Source: Podocnemis expansa (lineage: Eukaryota; Chordata; Testudines; Podocnemididae). From it: a DNA stretch of 64,000 nucleotides. Positions 23,384-33,665 of the stretch are shown one piece after another. A model generated the notes under the pieces. The model saw only the letters and a list, made by a program, of their open reading frames with translations. It had not been told where the DNA came from and did not search any database. Both the position numbers and the translations under genes were made by a program. Numbering within the stretch: the stretch's first letter is position 1; each line of letters begins with the position of its first letter. The stretch spans positions 2,096,552 to 2,160,551 of the forward strand of contig ML682008.1 in NCBI GenBank assembly GCA_007922195.1, read 5' to 3'.

Positions 23384-24153
23384 CATTTGGGACATACTTA
23401 AACACAGCTTTGTTTTGAACTCTGGTGGTGCCAGAAGCCAGCTATGGGTCCTCAAATCGAAAATGAATTTTCCCTGTTCATCCAACAGGATGGATGTTTA
23501 AGTTTTGTGGATGCTGTAGTGCTTACCTGTTTATTTAGACCTTTCTTTACGGAGAGAGTTCTGTTTACCCCTCTAAAAAAATTGGCTTAATTCCACTTTC
23601 CACATACACAGTGCTTTTGTACTGTATATTTTATAAACCTAAAATAAGTATCCTGACTCTATAGAGAGGATATAATATAGATTGCTATGGCTGTGTCTTC
23701 ACTTCATTGCATTTTATTTGATGTTACTGAACAGCTTGCAAAACATCTGGTAATAAAACAGGTTATATTTCTGGGCATGTGAAACTTTCACCGAAGTTAG
23801 AAAAAGTTTTGTGTAAAAGTGTTTACCAGCATGTTCCCCCCTTTGTGTTACTGCTACAGCAGAAGGAAGGTTACACATGAGAAGAGTTGAGAAGGTTTCA
23901 CACTAAAATGCTAGGGTCTGATCCAAAGTCCCTTTAAGTTAATGCAGATTCCAAGTGACTTCAGCTGGCCTTGGCTCAGCCCTAAATCACTAAGAAAACT
24001 TGATCAAAGATACAAGAAAACCAAATCTTTGGGAAAACCATATGGAACCAGGGCATTACACACTCCCAATAACTAATTACTGTTTTAGGAACTAGCCCAT
24101 GTGGAGCTGCTTAGCATGTCTCAGGAGACACCACACAGGGTGAGTCCCTAAAG

Positions 24154-24343
24154 CAGTGGTTTTCAAACTTTATTCCTTGGGACACAGTTGGAAAAAAAAT
24201 CATTTATGCTTGAGATTCAACAATTACATCTTTCAGCAATGAATTCCAGTCTTGCAGCTTGCAGCAGCAGGGGGCACCGCAACCCAGTACCTGAAGGTTT
24301 CCAAACCAGTACTGGGTCCTCACCCATGGTTTGCAAATCACTG
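24154..24343. mobile_element. hAT MITE, 190 bp, perfect TSD
   Basis: Starts CAGTGGTTTTCAAACTTT and ends GGTTTGCAAATCACTG. CCCTAAAG lies exactly at 24146-24153 and 24344-24351. The 8-bp duplication and the CAGTGG ends identify a non-autonomous hAT element. A relative lies at 26362-26544. Confidence 0.9.
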
Positions 24344-24351
24344 CCCTAAAG

Positions 24352-25301
24352 GAGATTCCTGTTTCCTTCGTACCTGGAACTCCCTCATTACAAAATTGAA
24401 TTCCATTGTAGTAGAGACTGATTATCTTAGTCAGTGCTAGTTGCATATTTCATATAGACAAAAGGCCAAATTCTCACCTCAGCTGCTGTTCTGCTACCCC
24501 ATTGACATCACCTAGGTTTCTCCAGATAAAACAGTTGAATCTGACCTCTGGTGCTTAGATCCCATACCTCTTTGAAATGTCCCAGTTTTAACACTCTTTC
24601 TTGCTCTTTTCCTGATTTTTTTTCATTTCCTAACTCTTCTGCTTCAAAGAAGCCTAAAGGACAACCTCACCTCTAGTGGAACCCCTTTAGAATTACACCA
24701 GGGATAAATTTGACCCTAACTTTTTGCTTAGACATTGTGTTAGTCTTTGACTATTATTTTACTTTTTTATGGAACAGGAGGAAGAGGTTGGATTTTACTG
24801 ATATCTGTGAAACACATATTTTAAAAGATATTAAACAACACAGGAAAGTAGCTTGGATTATGAGGCCTGGGAAAAATATCAAGGGATTCAATTTTTTGAG
24901 CATCATGCTTTGATCCTCCCTTTTTTTCCCCCATTTTACCAAGCCTTAATTGTCTGCCTAGGGCATGTTTAGAAAGGGTTGTTTGCCATTTTGAGGCAGA
25001 GAGATAGGAAATAGCTTGGGAGCATCCTTTCTATTATTCTTTTTGGAAAGGCTTGAACAAATAGGGGTTTAATTGAAAACTTAAATTCAGTCTGGCTTCC
25101 TGATGGTTCAATAGGAGGGCAAGTCATTAGCACCTCTGATTACTCAATCACATCATTTAACATTTTCTGCTAATGCTAAGCTCTTGTAGCCTAGAAGAGT
25201 TATTAAAATAGACATAAAGTTGGATTCTCTGCTGTGTCCCATGTGGATTCCATGCACAGCTGAGGAGAGTGGGAGGGGAAGCCATGTTTCTCTTTCCAAA
25301 A
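24352..25301. other. No recognisable gene or repeat
   Basis: Nothing supported. Short frames only. Confidence 0.35.
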
Positions 25302-25309
25302 TCCTGAGT

Positions 25310-25940
25310 CAGTGCCAGAAGCAGATATTGTGGTGCCCAGGGCAAGCAACGCCAAAGGTGCCCTCCCCACAACCTGGGACCCAATCTGGCCTGAGGCCCA
25401 ATCTAGCCCCACTGGCTATATGAAGCTGGATCTGGCCCCCGCCGCCAGTGGCGGATCAGGGGCTGCAGGGCCTCCCCACGTGTGCCCCCCCACTGGAGGT
25501 CCTCCTGCCCCACTCGTGGACGAGTGCTGGGGGGGTGGCTGGGGCCAGAGGTCAGCTGCTGCCTGGCTGGGTGGCCCCAGGGGGAGGCGCGGCGCGGCTG
25601 ACTGCCACATGTGGGGCAGCTTGCAGTGCAGCTTTGGGCTGTGCCAGAGCCTGTACTACTTGCACGGCACGCAGTCAGCCCTGCCACACAACCCCCCCTG
25701 CCGGCCTGCCCCCATCCTGCCCCCAGGGGTGGGATGGCTGGTCCAGGGGCAGGGTGATATTGGGAGAGCTGGCCTGTGGGCTAGCACAACCCACCCCTGG
25801 GGGTGGCTCAGGTTGGGAGCTCAGAGCCCAACCTCAGGCCAGCTGGCTCTGCTCCCCTTCCCAGTGCTGGGGGCAGGCTGCCCTCTAAAGTAAGGCACCA
25901 GGGGCTTTGCCTCAGTTGCCCCACCCTAGTTACAGCCCTG
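25310..25940. mobile_element. GC-rich hAT-like element, 631 bp
   Basis: The right end complement, CAGGGCTGTAACTAGGG, matches the terminus of the element at 7626. The left end starts CAGTGCC and is weaker. Flanks TCCTGAGT (25302-25309) and CCCTAAGT (25941-25948) agree at 6 of 8 positions. The long overlapping frames on both strands (up to 193 residues) reflect the GC-rich content, and I do not treat them as genes. Confidence 0.6.
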
Positions 25941-25986
25941 CCCTAAGTTGCTCCAGGTTGGTTGCTGTAAACTTCACTGGCTGCAT

Positions 25987-26085
25987 CTAGACAAGATGAG
26001 TCAAGAGGATACCTTTTATTTGAACCACCCTTGGTTGGTGAGAGAGACAAGCTTGTGAGCTTATACAGAGCTCTTTAGCTGGCTC
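25987..26085 (-). repeat. Antisense copy of a retroelement 3' tail (CACCAAC/GGT family)
   Basis: The complement reads AAGAGCTCTGTATAAGCTCA, CAAGCTTGTCTCTCTCACCA and then AATAAAAGGTATCCTC, ending CATCTTGTCTAGA. The same phrases, in plus orientation, occur at 28965-29090. This is a dispersed retroelement tail, possibly from another PLE lineage. The parent element is uncertain. Confidence 0.6.
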
Positions 26086-26271
26086 ACAGGGACTTCCTAA
26101 TTTAGGATCAACAGATCACTGTGGGTTCTGCCCCTCCGCTCTGCACCCCGGCACACAACTTCCCATCTCTGTCCTTGACATTCGCTTAAGAGATCTGTGC
26201 CGCTCCTGACTGGGAAAGCCTGGCTGTTCCTCCATGGCAGCTGTATGGCTGGCGGGACAAAAATTTTTCAT

Positions 26272-27029
26272 TAGAATCATCGGGTTAGGTAGGACTGGAA
26301 GAGTCATCTAGTCCAGTGGTTTTCAAACTAAGTCATCTCGTCCAATGCTTTTCATCTAGTCCAGTGGTTTTCAAACTGGATGGGTGCCAGTACCGGGTCA
26401 CAGACCCTTGGGTTCTGGGTCACAGCATCCCCTGCTGCTATGACCACAAGAGTAGAATGCATTGCTCAAAGATGTAATTGTTGGGTCTCAGCATGAATGA
26501 TTTTTTCCAACTGGGTCCCAAGGAAAAAAGCTTGAAAACTGCTGGTCTAGTCTAACCCCCTTGCCAAGATGCAAGATTTGTTCAGTCTAATCATCCAACA
26601 GAGGTGGCTAATCATTCTCCTTTTGAAAAGGAAAAATGTTCCAGTGTAGGAGCTTCCATGACCTCCCTATATAGTTTGTTCCACTGTCCTACTGTTAGGA
26701 AGTTTTTTTGAGATTTAATCTAAATCTGCTCTGTAGTTTGCATGCAGAGCCCCCTCAATGGCAGGAGAGAACACCTTTTCTTCTTTTTTTATGGCAGCCT
26801 TTCAAGTAGCTGAAGATCACTATAATGTTCCTTCCTATAATCTCCTCTTTTCCAAACTAAACATAACTAGTTCCTTTAGTCTTTACTGATATGGCTTGCA
26901 TACCACCCCATTGATCATCATAGTCATTCTCCTCTGCATCTTTTTTATACATAGGTGACCAAAATTGGACACAGTGCTCCAGCTGACACCTAACCAGCAA
27001 TGATTATCACCTCCTGTGACTTACATGAT
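26272..27029 (-). mobile_element. CR1-type LINE 3' region, antisense, split by a hAT insertion
   Basis: In the minus orientation this is the 3' non-coding region of a CR1 element: TAGGACTGGAAGAGTCATCT AGTCCAG at the left, and CAAAATTGGACACAGTGCTC CAG near 26980, both typical of reptile and bird CR1 copies. A hAT MITE interrupts it at 26362. A short duplicated patch (CATCTAGTCCAGTGGTTTTC at about 26305 and 26353) adjoins that insertion. Confidence 0.75.
26362..26544. mobile_element. hAT MITE, 183 bp, inside CR1
   Basis: Starts CAGTGGTTTTCAAACTGG and ends AAGCTTGAAAACTGCTG. Flanks ATCTAGTC (26354-26361) and GTCTAGTC (26545-26552) match at 7 of 8 positions. Inner GGGTCACAGCATCCCCTGCT text is shared in style with the elements at 24154 and 52120. 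The CR1 sequence resumes directly after it, so the MITE is the younger insertion. Confidence 0.85.
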
Positions 27030-27042
27030 AGGACTTTATTAG

Positions 27043-27291
27043 ACTATCATTTTTATTTTTTGCATGAGCTTTCGTGGGAGAAGATCCCACTTCCTCAGAT
27101 GCTTCGATGATGGGTGAACTTACAGAAAGGAAAAAAATAAGTTCACCCACCTTCGAAGCATCTGAGGAAGTGGGATCTTCTCCCACAAAAGCTCATGCAA
27201 AAAATAAATCTGTTAGTCTTAAAGTGCCACCCAACTGCTTGTTGTTTTTTTACTGGACTAGAGTAACACGGCTATCCCTTTGGAAATTGAC
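27043..27291 (+). mobile_element. Fold-back PLE tail, 249 bp, perfect 13-bp TSD
   Basis: AGGACTTTATTAG occurs at 27030-27042 and 27292-27304. Between them a near-perfect hairpin runs from GCATGAGCTTTCGTGGGAGA to CTCCCACAAAAGCTCATGC with a short loop around 27130. The plus arm continues to CTATCCCTTTGGAAATTG. The element sits at the end of the antisense CR1 fragment. Confidence 0.85.
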
Positions 27292-27304
27292 AGGACTTTA
27301 TTAG

Positions 27305-28374
27305 TGCAAACGTAAATTACATTTGCTCTTTTTGGAACAGCACTGCAGTCTAAAAACATTGAACTGTAATTGTAAAAAGATCCTGCAGTAACTTTCTCTT
27401 GTGCTGTCATGATAACTCTTTGATTTTTCACATTCAGCAGTCATTTTCCTAACCATCCTTCAGCCACTCAATCTTCTAAAACATTCTTAAATGAAACATT
27501 CATTTCCCAAAAGTCACCACACACCTGCAGTGCTTGTAACAATATCCCAGTACATCTGACAATGCTAAAGGACTGCTTTCTCATGGGGAGTGCTCCTTAA
27601 TGCAAATTGCTAGCTAAAAGCAGAGATTATAAGATTTTTTTGTGCAATTATTTGAAAAAAAAACCTGAAATATATTTAAATAATAACTTTGCCATGGACC
27701 AGAAGACTGCTTAGTTTGCATCCCACAATAAACTGCCACTCAGCATAAACATACAATGAACTTTATTAACTAACTAAACACACCTTATCCTAAGGAACCA
27801 TAATACATTTAAATAAAACAGTTAGAAACCCAGGAGTCCCAATGTTCAGGTGGAGTCACCCTTATCTCAATTGCAGTCTTTTAAGTCCTTGAGGCTTAAA
27901 TGAAGAAGGAAAGCCATCCTCATCCTCTCTAGCTTCAGGAATCTTCAGGCAGATGCCATGCAGTCCTTTGCATGGTGCTGGCTGCACAGGAGGAAGAATC
28001 AGGTCACTGGCCATCCAACTCTCAGTTCCACTGCACACAACTCCCCTGCAAAGCAGTCCAAAGCAGGGAGAAAACATCCTGCAATCCACTCTTGCTCAGC
28101 ACCTTTCACTGAGTCCCTTAGCCCATGTACTCTGCAGCTCTCTCTTTGCTCCTCTCCAGCCTGCTCTTCTCAGGCTTCTCCCTGGGTATGTACCTCCAGC
28201 TCAACAATAAAACTTGTGGAGCATGCTCAGTGTGCTCCCACACTCTCTTACCAGAAGTTTCTGGTTTCTGGGCTGCAAAATCTGCCCAGCAACATAACCC
28301 AGCCGCAAAGGATCCCTGAAAGAGATTGCACTTTTATGCACATGGGTTACAGTAGCACCCTACTTCCTTCTTTG
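27305..28374. other. No recognisable gene
   Basis: The 177-residue plus frame (27958-28491) and its partners show no known domain. An ACTTTATTAACTAACTAAAC patch near 27752 would supply AATAAAG on the minus strand, so an antisense LTR or retroelement end is possible but unproven. Confidence 0.35.
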
Positions 28375-28600
28375 GCTGAAGAAGAAAGTATAAAAACCTT
28401 AAGGGAGACAACTGTAAACAATTTACCAAGGGTTGTTCTGGGTTCTCCATCACTGACTATTTTTAAAGAAAGATTGGGTGTTTTATCTTGACATATACTG
28501 TAGTTCAAACAGAAATTAATTCAAGGAAGTCCTATGCAGGAAGTCAGACTAGATGATCATAATGGTCCTTTCTGGACATATACTTTGTGAAATAACATGT
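28375..28600 (+). mobile_element. CR1-type LINE 3' end, sense
   Basis: Contains TCTCCATCACTGACTATTTT TAAA and, further on, GTCAGACTAGATGATCATAA TGGTCC, the classic 3' end of CR1 elements in reptiles. It is 5'-truncated and non-coding. Confidence 0.8.
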
Positions 28601-28964
28601 CTAACCCGGGACTTCCTCCTCCATGTCCTTTTTGTTGCTGCTTATGTATATTTTCCTCATCTCCTTCTGCAACAACCTCCTATCTTTCTTCCCCTCCTTA
28701 TCCAACAGAGCTTTCTAAAAGCAATACTGTGGTGAACATTCTTGCAAATTCTTATTAGTAATCTTAGCATGTTTTTAGTGGACATTTTGGATCCCTGAAT
28801 GTTTGTGAATAAAAAGGACTGTGGATACCAGAAGAGAAAATCTGGGTTTCCTTCACTAAGTTCTACACGTACACTCTTTTGGTTGTATTTACCTAGAAGT
28901 TGTCAGTTCCATCTAACACAGGATTTATTCAGACTGTCTCCACTGCCTTGCCTGGTGATGAAAT

Positions 28965-29090
28965 GGAGTATCATTCTTCGAACTGAAGAAGAGCTTTGTG
29001 TAAGCTGGAAAGCATGTCTCTGTCACCAAGAGAAGTTGGTCCAATAAAAGATGTTACCACTCTGACTTTATCTTCTCTAATTACCCATTG
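28965..29090 (+). repeat. Retroelement 3' tail (CACCAA/GTTGGTCC family), sense
   Basis: CTGAAGAAGAGCTTTGTGTA AGCTGGAAAGC, then GTCTCTGTCACCAAGAGAAG TTGGTCCAATAAAAGATG, correspond to the antisense copy at 25987. The AATAAAAGATG end suggests a retroelement 3' terminus. Confidence 0.6.
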
Positions 29091-29424
29091 GTGGTCATTT
29101 ACGTATTGTCAGGTGAGTGCAAATTGGGTTTCAGGCACTACGTTCATAGCATGAGATGGTAACTCACTGGGTTTGCATTCACATGTACATCTATAAATGC
29201 TATACATAATATAAACAGTAGAGAACTGGATCCACTAGCTTTAATATCTGTATCACAGGCCACTATAAACAAAACTAAGTCTTTTCTCTGTTAAAGTCAG
29301 CTGCCATGCAAAATGGCCAGTGAACAGCAAATGCAAGGAGTAGACCAAGTACAGTGAGTATAAATTGGAGCAGTCCATTGAAGTCAAGGAAGCTACATTG
29401 ATTTATACCAGCCATTTATACGAA

Positions 29425-29446
29425 ATATATATATATATATATATAT
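29425..29446. repeat. (AT)11 microsatellite
   Basis: Eleven uninterrupted AT dinucleotides. Confidence 0.95.
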
Positions 29447-30769
29447 GTCCATTTCATAGACTTTTAGTAGCCAGAGATGGGAAACACCTATTAAATCAGC
29501 CAGCCCATCTCCTTGCCAAAGGACAATTATTTCCTAAAGAAAATTTCCTAGTGCTGTGTAACCAAACAAAGCTAAATGTAGCTTGGGCATATGGTATAAT
29601 GAAACCGACAAGCGAGCAAGGCATTAAAAGATATCAGCACAGTCTATACTATTATAAAGGATTACTTTCTCTATTTTTTAGTGCGGTCCTTACTCCTTTT
29701 TTCCAGTTTCGTTTTAAACTATGCAAAACAAGACAGACACTCTTCAAAAAGAAATAAAAAAATCAAGAAAAGAGAATCCCTTAAACTCAATGACATTTTT
29801 TTAGAGAGCGCTGCTTTTCTTGTCCCCTTCTCTTCCCACTCATTTCTTTTGACCAGCCTGAGGCTTGGACTTTGATCTATATTTCAGTCACCAAGGCCTC
29901 TTATCAGAGAAAACATAAGAAAGGAAAAGGGAGAGATACAGACCGAATGACAAATAGATGTACCCTAAGTCTCCATGGAGTGACTTTTGAACACTTTTGC
30001 CTCTCTGAAGCACAAATTCAATCTGAAAAAAAAAATACAGAAAATATATCTGCAATGGAAATGCACTGCAGAGGTAAACAAAGCTGGTTTGCTCTATGTC
30101 CTATAGTATACTGTCCTCCCAAAAATCAGCATGCTCACTATGCTGTTTCTTGTGGCTCTGCAAATAGTGGAGGATTGTGCATCTTGTGCTTGCAATGATC
30201 CGGGCCATAGTACAGAGCTGCACAGGCCCCATGCTTCTGTCAGAGGTGGTGGACAGTAGCCAGTCCAGGGTGGGTCCTTGGGAAACTGAAAATAGGCACA
30301 AAAATTATGGAATAGAGATTGTTATGGGATGGACAACACTGTATTACGGGAAGTTGGCCCCCTTGTTCCCAGTCCCTCCTGAGTAACTCATTTCTTCCCC
30401 ACCATGCATTGTCAAAACTACCCAAAAAAGGGTGCTGCAGTGGCAAATTTCTCACTGTGATACCAGCCCAGGATACACAAACACACCACAGAAACATTCA
30501 TGGTTGAGTACACAAGGCACCCACGCAAGAAGTGAAGCATGCATATGCGCAAGCAAGGTACTAACTGTGGTGGCTGTATGCTGACAGAATTTGTGTCGGC
30601 AAAACTTTGTAGTGCAGACATGCTCTCTGTTTCCAAGGTGTTTGTAGGTCCTTTTGGAGCCCCTTGTGTGTGTGGTTTTTTTAAAATCATCTTGTCTAAC
30701 CAGCATTTCTGTCAAAGTCAGATATTTAGCATCTCTACTATTCACTCAGTCTTCCAGATCATCAATTAA
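29447..30769. other. No recognisable gene or repeat
   Basis: Several overlapping frames of 60-108 residues on both strands lack recognisable motifs. No element ends were identified. Confidence 0.35.
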
Positions 30770-31450
30770 TACAGGGCCAAATCCTGCAACTCTTATTTAA
30801 GACTTCCTGAGGCACATACTTCTATTGATTTCACTCCATTGTCACCAGTGGATTTCACTCTGAGCTGTTCATGAATATGGTCCTTAGGATTTGGCACCAA
30901 CAAAAAGTATGGATCCCTGGGTCACCCCACTGTTAACCTCTTTCCATTATCCCTTCTCTTTATTTCCTATCTCTTAAAACAGATTTTAATCCAGGGCAAG
31001 TTCTTACTTCACATTCCATGGTTACCAAGTTTGCCTAATAGCTTCTTGTAAAGGTCATTACTGAAAGTCTTTTGGAAGCCTGAATAACTTTCATCCACTG
31101 GTTCTCCTTTATTTGACATTTTTAAGCTGCTAGAATCCATTCAGAGCTAGAGAGGCACAATTCACCTTTGTAACAGCCCTGTTTTTTTGTCCCATCAGAT
31201 TAAATACATCTACTTGATTTATAACTCTATCCTTAGAGATTGTCTCAACTATTTTTCCTTAAGTAAGGCCCACATGTCTGTAACAGACAATCATCCTCAA
31301 CTCTTTTACAAGATAGATACAACTGTTAGCTGCATCCCAGTTATCTGGCATAGTGGTTTTTTTTTTAAACAAAATGATAAATCATGTCTTTTTGATAATA
31401 GTTCAGCTGTTTCACTATTTATTTTCTAGGAGATTTCAGAACTCAGATTT
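30770..31450 (-). pseudogene. Degenerate LINE (CR1/L3 clade) reverse-transcriptase fragment
   Basis: Read on the minus strand this is a decayed part of a non-LTR retrotransposon ORF2, which copies element RNA into DNA at the target site. The frame around 31050-31100 gives KKLLGKLGNHGM, corresponding to the conserved KL..HGI region. Further on, 30908-30938 gives VNSGVTQGSI, a diverged form of the V.SGVPQGS block before the YxDD active site. Stops and frame changes interrupt it and it is truncated at both ends. The catalytic YxDD itself is not visible. Clade assignment is by these motifs only. Confidence 0.65.
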
Positions 31451-31724
31451 AGAAGTGGTGATTAATTGCAATTAAATGTTTTGAATTATTCCAGTGCCTC
31501 TTTGTTTTTGACATTGCACTCTCCAGCCAAGTCTTGCCTTCAGTATCTGTGAAGAGTAACCTCAGGCTCTCTTTTGGAAACAATGGTAATCACTCAATTT
31601 GTATCAACATTTCTCTTGTCAAGCCTGAGCCTTTAACACAGTCAAGAACTTGTTATTCACCCTTGCAAGTAAAACACCCAGTGACATCAAGGTGAGCTAA
31701 CATGCTCAGCTCCAAAAACGACAA

Positions 31725-31945
31725 ATATTGCCATGCATAATGATTAGAAGACTGGCCTAGGAGGCAAAAGTTTCTGAATTTTAATTCCAACTCCAGCACT
31801 GCCTTGCAGTGTTTCCTCGGGTAATTCATTTAACCTCTTCAGCCTGATTCCCTCATCTGCAATATAGGGATAACATTCACCTACCCCTGGGAATGTTGTG
31901 AGCATTAATTAGTTGGCATTTTCAAAGTTCTTTGAATATATTAAG
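31725..31945 (+). repeat. MIR-type SINE, sense
   Basis: The order is that of MIR. A diverged tRNA-like head (AGAAGACTGG...TTTAATTCCAACTCC) is followed by the core GTAATTCATTTAACCTCTTC AGCCTGATTCCCTCATCTGC and then ATAGGGATAACA...GTTGTGAGCATTAA. This is an old tRNA-derived SINE common to amniotes. Confidence 0.8.
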
Positions 31946-32110
31946 TGGTAAGTATATAATCATTTCCCTCCAAGAGGAATAAGTGAAAGGGAAAGTGAAG
32001 GAAAATACCTACTGTAGGTTGATTATGGAGGCCAAATTCTTTTCTTTGTATGGACATTGGGCCAAATAGTGCTTGGTTACTCCAGTGCAAACCTAAAGTA
32101 TCCAAACAAG

Positions 32111-32732
32111 AACAACGAGAGTCCTGTGGTACCTTATAGACTAACAGATTTCTTTGTGTATAACCTTTCATTGGCTCCAACCCACTTTGTCAGATGCAAG
32201 TTTGCATCTGATGAAGTGGGTTGGAGCCCACAAAAGGTTACACCTGAAGAAATCCATCTTTCCATAAGGCACTACAAGACTCTTGGGCTATGTCCACACA
32301 TACATCGTTATTTTGAAATAAGTTATTTTGAAATAAAGTCCTTATTTCAAAATAAATTAATTCAAATTAAGAAAATGTTAATTTGAAATAAGGAAAAGCC
32401 TGCTTTTGCAACAGCTGTTATTTCGAAATGGTTATTTTGAAACAAGGCTGTTTGGACATGTTTTGAAACAATGGTGTTGTTTCAAAACAACATGTCCAAA
32501 TGGCGTTATTTCGAAATAACAGCCGTTTCAAAATGAATGGGGTTTAAGCGGTTTCGAAATGATGGTTCTTATTTCAAAATGACAGAGCCTATCATTTTGA
32601 AATAAGAAAACATCGTGTGGACATTCAGTTTTTTATTTTGAAACAACCAGTGTTTTGAAATAAAAGACTCGTGTGGACACACCCTTGTTTTTGCTGTACA
32701 CAGACTAACATGGCTCCCCCTCTGGAAATTTC
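32111..32732 (+). mobile_element. Fold-back PLE tail with 12-bp TSD, interrupted by a MITE
   Basis: TATCCAAACAAG occurs at 32099-32110 and 32733-32744. The left arm (GAGTCCTGTGGTACCTTATA ...) is complementary to the right arm (GGCACTACAAGACTCTTG). A MITE at 32286-32684 separates the last part of the right arm, TTTTTGCTGTACACAGACTA ...TCTGGAAA. The hairpin centre is at about 32195 (GATGCAAGTTTGCATC). Confidence 0.85.
32286..32684. mobile_element. Harbinger-like MITE filled with TTTCGAAA palindromes, 399 bp
   Basis: Ends are GGCTATGTCCACAC and GTGTGGACACACCC. TTG lies on both sides (32283-32285, 32685-32687), a 3-bp TSD as in PIF/Harbinger elements. The interior is made almost entirely of variants of TTATTTCGAAATAA in both phases. 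It interrupts the fold-back PLE copy and is therefore younger than it. There is no coding capacity. Confidence 0.85.
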
Positions 32733-32744
32733 TATCCAAACAAG

Positions 32745-33152
32745 GAGTCCTGTTGCACTTGAAGATTAACAAATTTATTTATTGCATGATCTTTTGTGGA
32801 AGACAATGCCACTTCATCCAGTGCTTTGAAGATGGGGGATCTTACAGAATAGGAGGAAAACAAATGCAAGGAGGTGTAAGTCATGGGATCAGGTGATAGT
32901 GTAACAGGCGTTAAGACTCAAACACTGCTTTGATTTGCTGTTAGTGTGACCTGATCCCATGACTTACACCTCCCTGCATTTATTTTCCTGCCATTCTGTA
33001 AGTTCTTCCATCGTAAAAGCATCTGATGAAGTGAGATTTTCTCCCACGAAAGCTCATGCAAGAAATAAATGTATTAGTCTTTAAGTACCACAGGACTCCT
33101 TGTTTTGTTTTGCTGAACTAGACTAACATGGCTACCCAATTGGAACTAAATT
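32745..33152 (+). mobile_element. Large fold-back PLE tail, ~400 bp
   Basis: The left arm (GAGTCCTGTTGCACTTGAAG ... GGAGGTGTAAGTCATGGGAT CAGG) is the reverse complement of the right arm (CCTGATCCCATGACTTACAC C ... TTAGTCTTTAAGTACCACAG GACTCC). The right arm ends near TGGCTACCCAATTGGAA. The loop is near 32925. This is the longest hairpin in the window. It abuts the previous element, whose TSD includes part of its left arm. Confidence 0.8.
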
Positions 33153-33157
33153 ATCCA

Positions 33158-33245
33158 GGGCCAGATCCTTATATGAAGTAATGTGGCAAAGCTCTACCAA
33201 CTTCAGTGGTGCTACACTAATTTACATCAAATGAGGCACTGACCC
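33158..33245. repeat. Palindromic CCAGATCC-family repeat, diverged
   Basis: Begins GGGCCAGATCC, with ACTTCAGTGGTGCTACACTA ATTTACA inside. It resembles the palindromic family at 1123 and 61371, with a decayed right end. Confidence 0.45.
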
Positions 33246-33499
33246 ATTTATGTCAACAGATCTAATCTGAATTGACTCTAAGATAAGTAAGAACAGTATC
33301 TGGCTTATTATTTTACTCTCCTCATTCCTTTTAATGATGTGATCCTCTGCCAAATGTATGTTGTAGGACACTAACATTCAAAATAGAAAAATCTCTAGAT
33401 GAAGAGCAAATATTTTTGATATTACAGAGGTAGCAAGAAGCTGTAACCAAATTGTGACCCCCATTTTGTGAGGTGTTAGACATGCTGAGAGACATTCCC

Positions 33500-33665
33500 A
33501 ACTCTTCACCCCAAAAAGTTTATAATCTAAATAGATAAGACTAGACAAAGGTTGTTTGGGCAACCAGAGTTGAAGTGACATTCTGGAGATCACATGGTTG
33601 GTTAGAGGCAGAGTTTGGAAGAAAATCCACATATCTTGAGCCACAGTGCGGTGCACCACCTACTG
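33500..33665 (-). repeat. CORE/MIR-like SINE, antisense, diverged
   Basis: GTTTATAATCTAAATAGATAAGAC is shared in type with 55105-55130. It is followed by GAGATCACATGGTTGGTTAG AGGCAGAGTTTGG, the antisense form of an old SINE body. Boundaries are approximate. Confidence 0.5.

Noticed and set aside
25312..25893. 193-residue plus frame with a long overlapping minus frame
   Set aside because: Contained in a GC-rich hAT-like element. Frames on both strands point to base composition, not coding.
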